NCBI RefSeq assembly: GCF_039540975.1 | Contig: NZ_BAABFL010000398.1 | Coordinates: 1 to 13,647, forward strand | Reading direction: 5' to 3' | Length of the DNA stretch: 13,647 nucleotides | Source: Kistimonas scapharcae | GTDB lineage: Bacteria > Pseudomonadota > Gammaproteobacteria > Pseudomonadales > Endozoicomonadaceae | Part shown: positions 12,875 to 13,647 of the stretch, in pieces | Layout: the number at the start of each line of letters is the position of its first letter | Numbering within the stretch: the first letter of the stretch is position 1 | The notes under the pieces: generated by a model | Seen by the model: the letters and a program-made list of their open reading frames with translations, nothing else | The model's database searches: none | What the model was told of the DNA's origin: nothing | Made by a program: the position numbers and the translations under genes

Positions 12875-13468
12875 TTACACGCTCTTAACGTAGTGAATCA
12901 CGCCATCCAGGAACATTTGCACAGACAGCATGACCAGGATCATCCCCATTAGCCGCTCCAGCGCAAACAAGCCACGCTCTTTCAGCAAATCATAGAGTTT
13001 TCCGGAACACATCAGGATACAGGCGGAGACAAACCAGGCACTGATAACGGCCAGTGTCCAGTCAAACAGACGACCAGGATCCTGGTTGGCCAGTAACATG
13101 ATGGCGGCCAGCAGGGAGGGGCCGGCGATCAGCGGTGTAGCCAGGGGAACAATCATGGGTTCGCCGTCCGGTGTATCACCCATGATGCTGCGTCCCCTGG
13201 AGGGAAAAATCATCCGGATGGCAATGATAAACAGGATAATCGAGCCAGCGATGCTGACCGCTTCCTGCTTGAGGTTCATGATGGCCAGGAAAGTCTGGCC
13301 GGTATACAGGAACAGCAGCATGATTGTCAGCGCGATGAGCAGCTCGCGAATCAGTATCTTGTTACGGCGCTCCCGGGGGACGGCTTTCAGGATCGAAAGA
13401 AAGACGGGCATATTGCCCAGCGGATCCATGATAAGAAACAGAAGAATGGCGGCGGACCATATTTCCAT
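12875..13468 (-). CDS. MarC family membrane protein (YhgN-like)
   Basis: A 197-residue inner-membrane protein, the same length as E. coli YhgN, with six hydrophobic segments. It shows IMDPLGNMPVFLSIL (13-27), RELLIAL (41-47), VSIAGSIILFIIAIRMIFPS (71-90), EPMIVPLATPLIAGPSLLA (103-121) and ALERLMGMILVMLSVQMFLDG (169-189). These are the MarC/UPF0056 signatures. Despite the name, MarC proteins are not established drug pumps and their function is unknown. I choose the ATG at complement 13466-13468 because it aligns with YhgN and has AAGGTG 8 bases ahead. A longer frame to 13552 would add 28 hydrophilic residues and would overlap the -35 of the best promoter. Confidence 0.92.
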   Translation of the reverse strand: MEIWSAAILLFLIMDPLGNMPVFLSILKAVPRERRNKILIRELLIALTIMLLFLYTGQTFLAIMNLKQEAVSIAGSIILFIIAIRMIFPSRGRSIMGDTPDGEPMIVPLATPLIAGPSLLAAIMLLANQDPGRLFDWTLAVISAWFVSACILMCSGKLYDLLKERGLFALERLMGMILVMLSVQMFLDGVIHYVKSV

Positions 13469-13522
13469 GGCAGGTGCACCTTGTTGTTTGAGTGAAAAGG
13501 GAATCGGTGATGATGGCCGAAG

Positions 13523-13552
13523 CTTATACCACATCCGGGAAAACACTGTCAT
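13523..13552 (-). promoter_or_regulatory. Candidate extended -10 promoter for the MarC-type gene
   Basis: On the minus strand ATGACA (complement of 13547-13552) and TATAAG (complement of 13523-13528) are 18 bases apart, and TGG precedes the -10 hexamer (TG-N extension). Both boxes match 5 of 6 consensus positions. Transcription would start about 45-50 bases before the ATG at 13468. Confidence 0.5.
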
Positions 13553-13647
13553 TCATGGTTCCGCGGGCCTTAAATCCCGCTTAACCTTGGGAATGTGAGC
13601 AAGCTGGCCGTACTTTTGGCAACAGAGTACAGTTTTTGCACAAAACG

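Noticed and set aside
13086..13598. 170-codon plus-strand frame opposite the MarC-type gene
   Set aside because: It is antisense to a gene with clear family motifs, and its translation is low-complexity Met/Ile/Arg-rich without any motif. It is a shadow frame.
1..13647. CRISPR array, tRNA/rRNA genes, insertion-sequence ends
   Set aside because: No regularly spaced repeats, no tRNA-like cloverleaf or rRNA sequence, and no transposase motifs or terminal inverted repeats were seen on either strand.

Overview
The window looks like a chromosomal segment of a gammaproteobacterium, probably Oceanospirillales/Pseudomonadales-like (Endozoicomonas-type is a guess, not demonstrated). The main evidence is the block def <-> LysM protein, dprA, purE, tsaC, hemF, aroE. 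This closely resembles the def / LysM / dprA / yrdC(tsaC) / hemF / aroE neighbourhood of Pseudomonas and the dprA-purE-tsaC-hemF-aroE order of Vibrio. No rRNA, tRNA, CRISPR array or insertion sequence was recognised.

Left end (1-1930): an AT-rich island with heavy AGA/AGG arginine use, unlike the rest of the window. It holds one broken reading frame resembling a secreted ADP-ribosyltransferase (ART)/PARP-like toxin or effector. The frame has no ATG in its first 107 codons, and an export-signal-like peptide lies in another frame just upstream. A single in-frame TAG cuts it exactly where the last ART strand, with its acidic residue, should begin. After the TAG the frame stays open for another 139 codons. 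A two-way terminator separates it from def. The partners usually downstream of def (fmt, rsmB) are not in the window, so the island sits where they would be expected.

Core block (1932-7975): def on the minus strand, divergent from a LysM envelope protein, then dprA (DNA uptake), purE (purine synthesis, without purK beside it), tsaC (tRNA t6A), hemF (haem) and aroE (shikimate), all on the plus strand. purE/tsaC overlap by one base and hemF/aroE are 9 bases apart. The gaps before purE and hemF and after aroE carry clear hairpins without U-tracts.

Accessory block (8047-10585): an unusual protein made of two tandem AsnC/Lrp-type ligand-binding (RAM) domains with no DNA-binding domain, a PF03773-type permease, and a glycerophosphodiester phosphodiesterase.

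Right part (10554-13552): a sodium:solute symporter and a two-helix membrane partner coupled by an ATGA overlap (minus strand), whose 3' end overlaps the phosphodiesterase gene. Then a periplasmic DUF2141 protein (plus) converges with a MarC/YhgN-like membrane protein (minus) across a perfect 12-bp hairpin.
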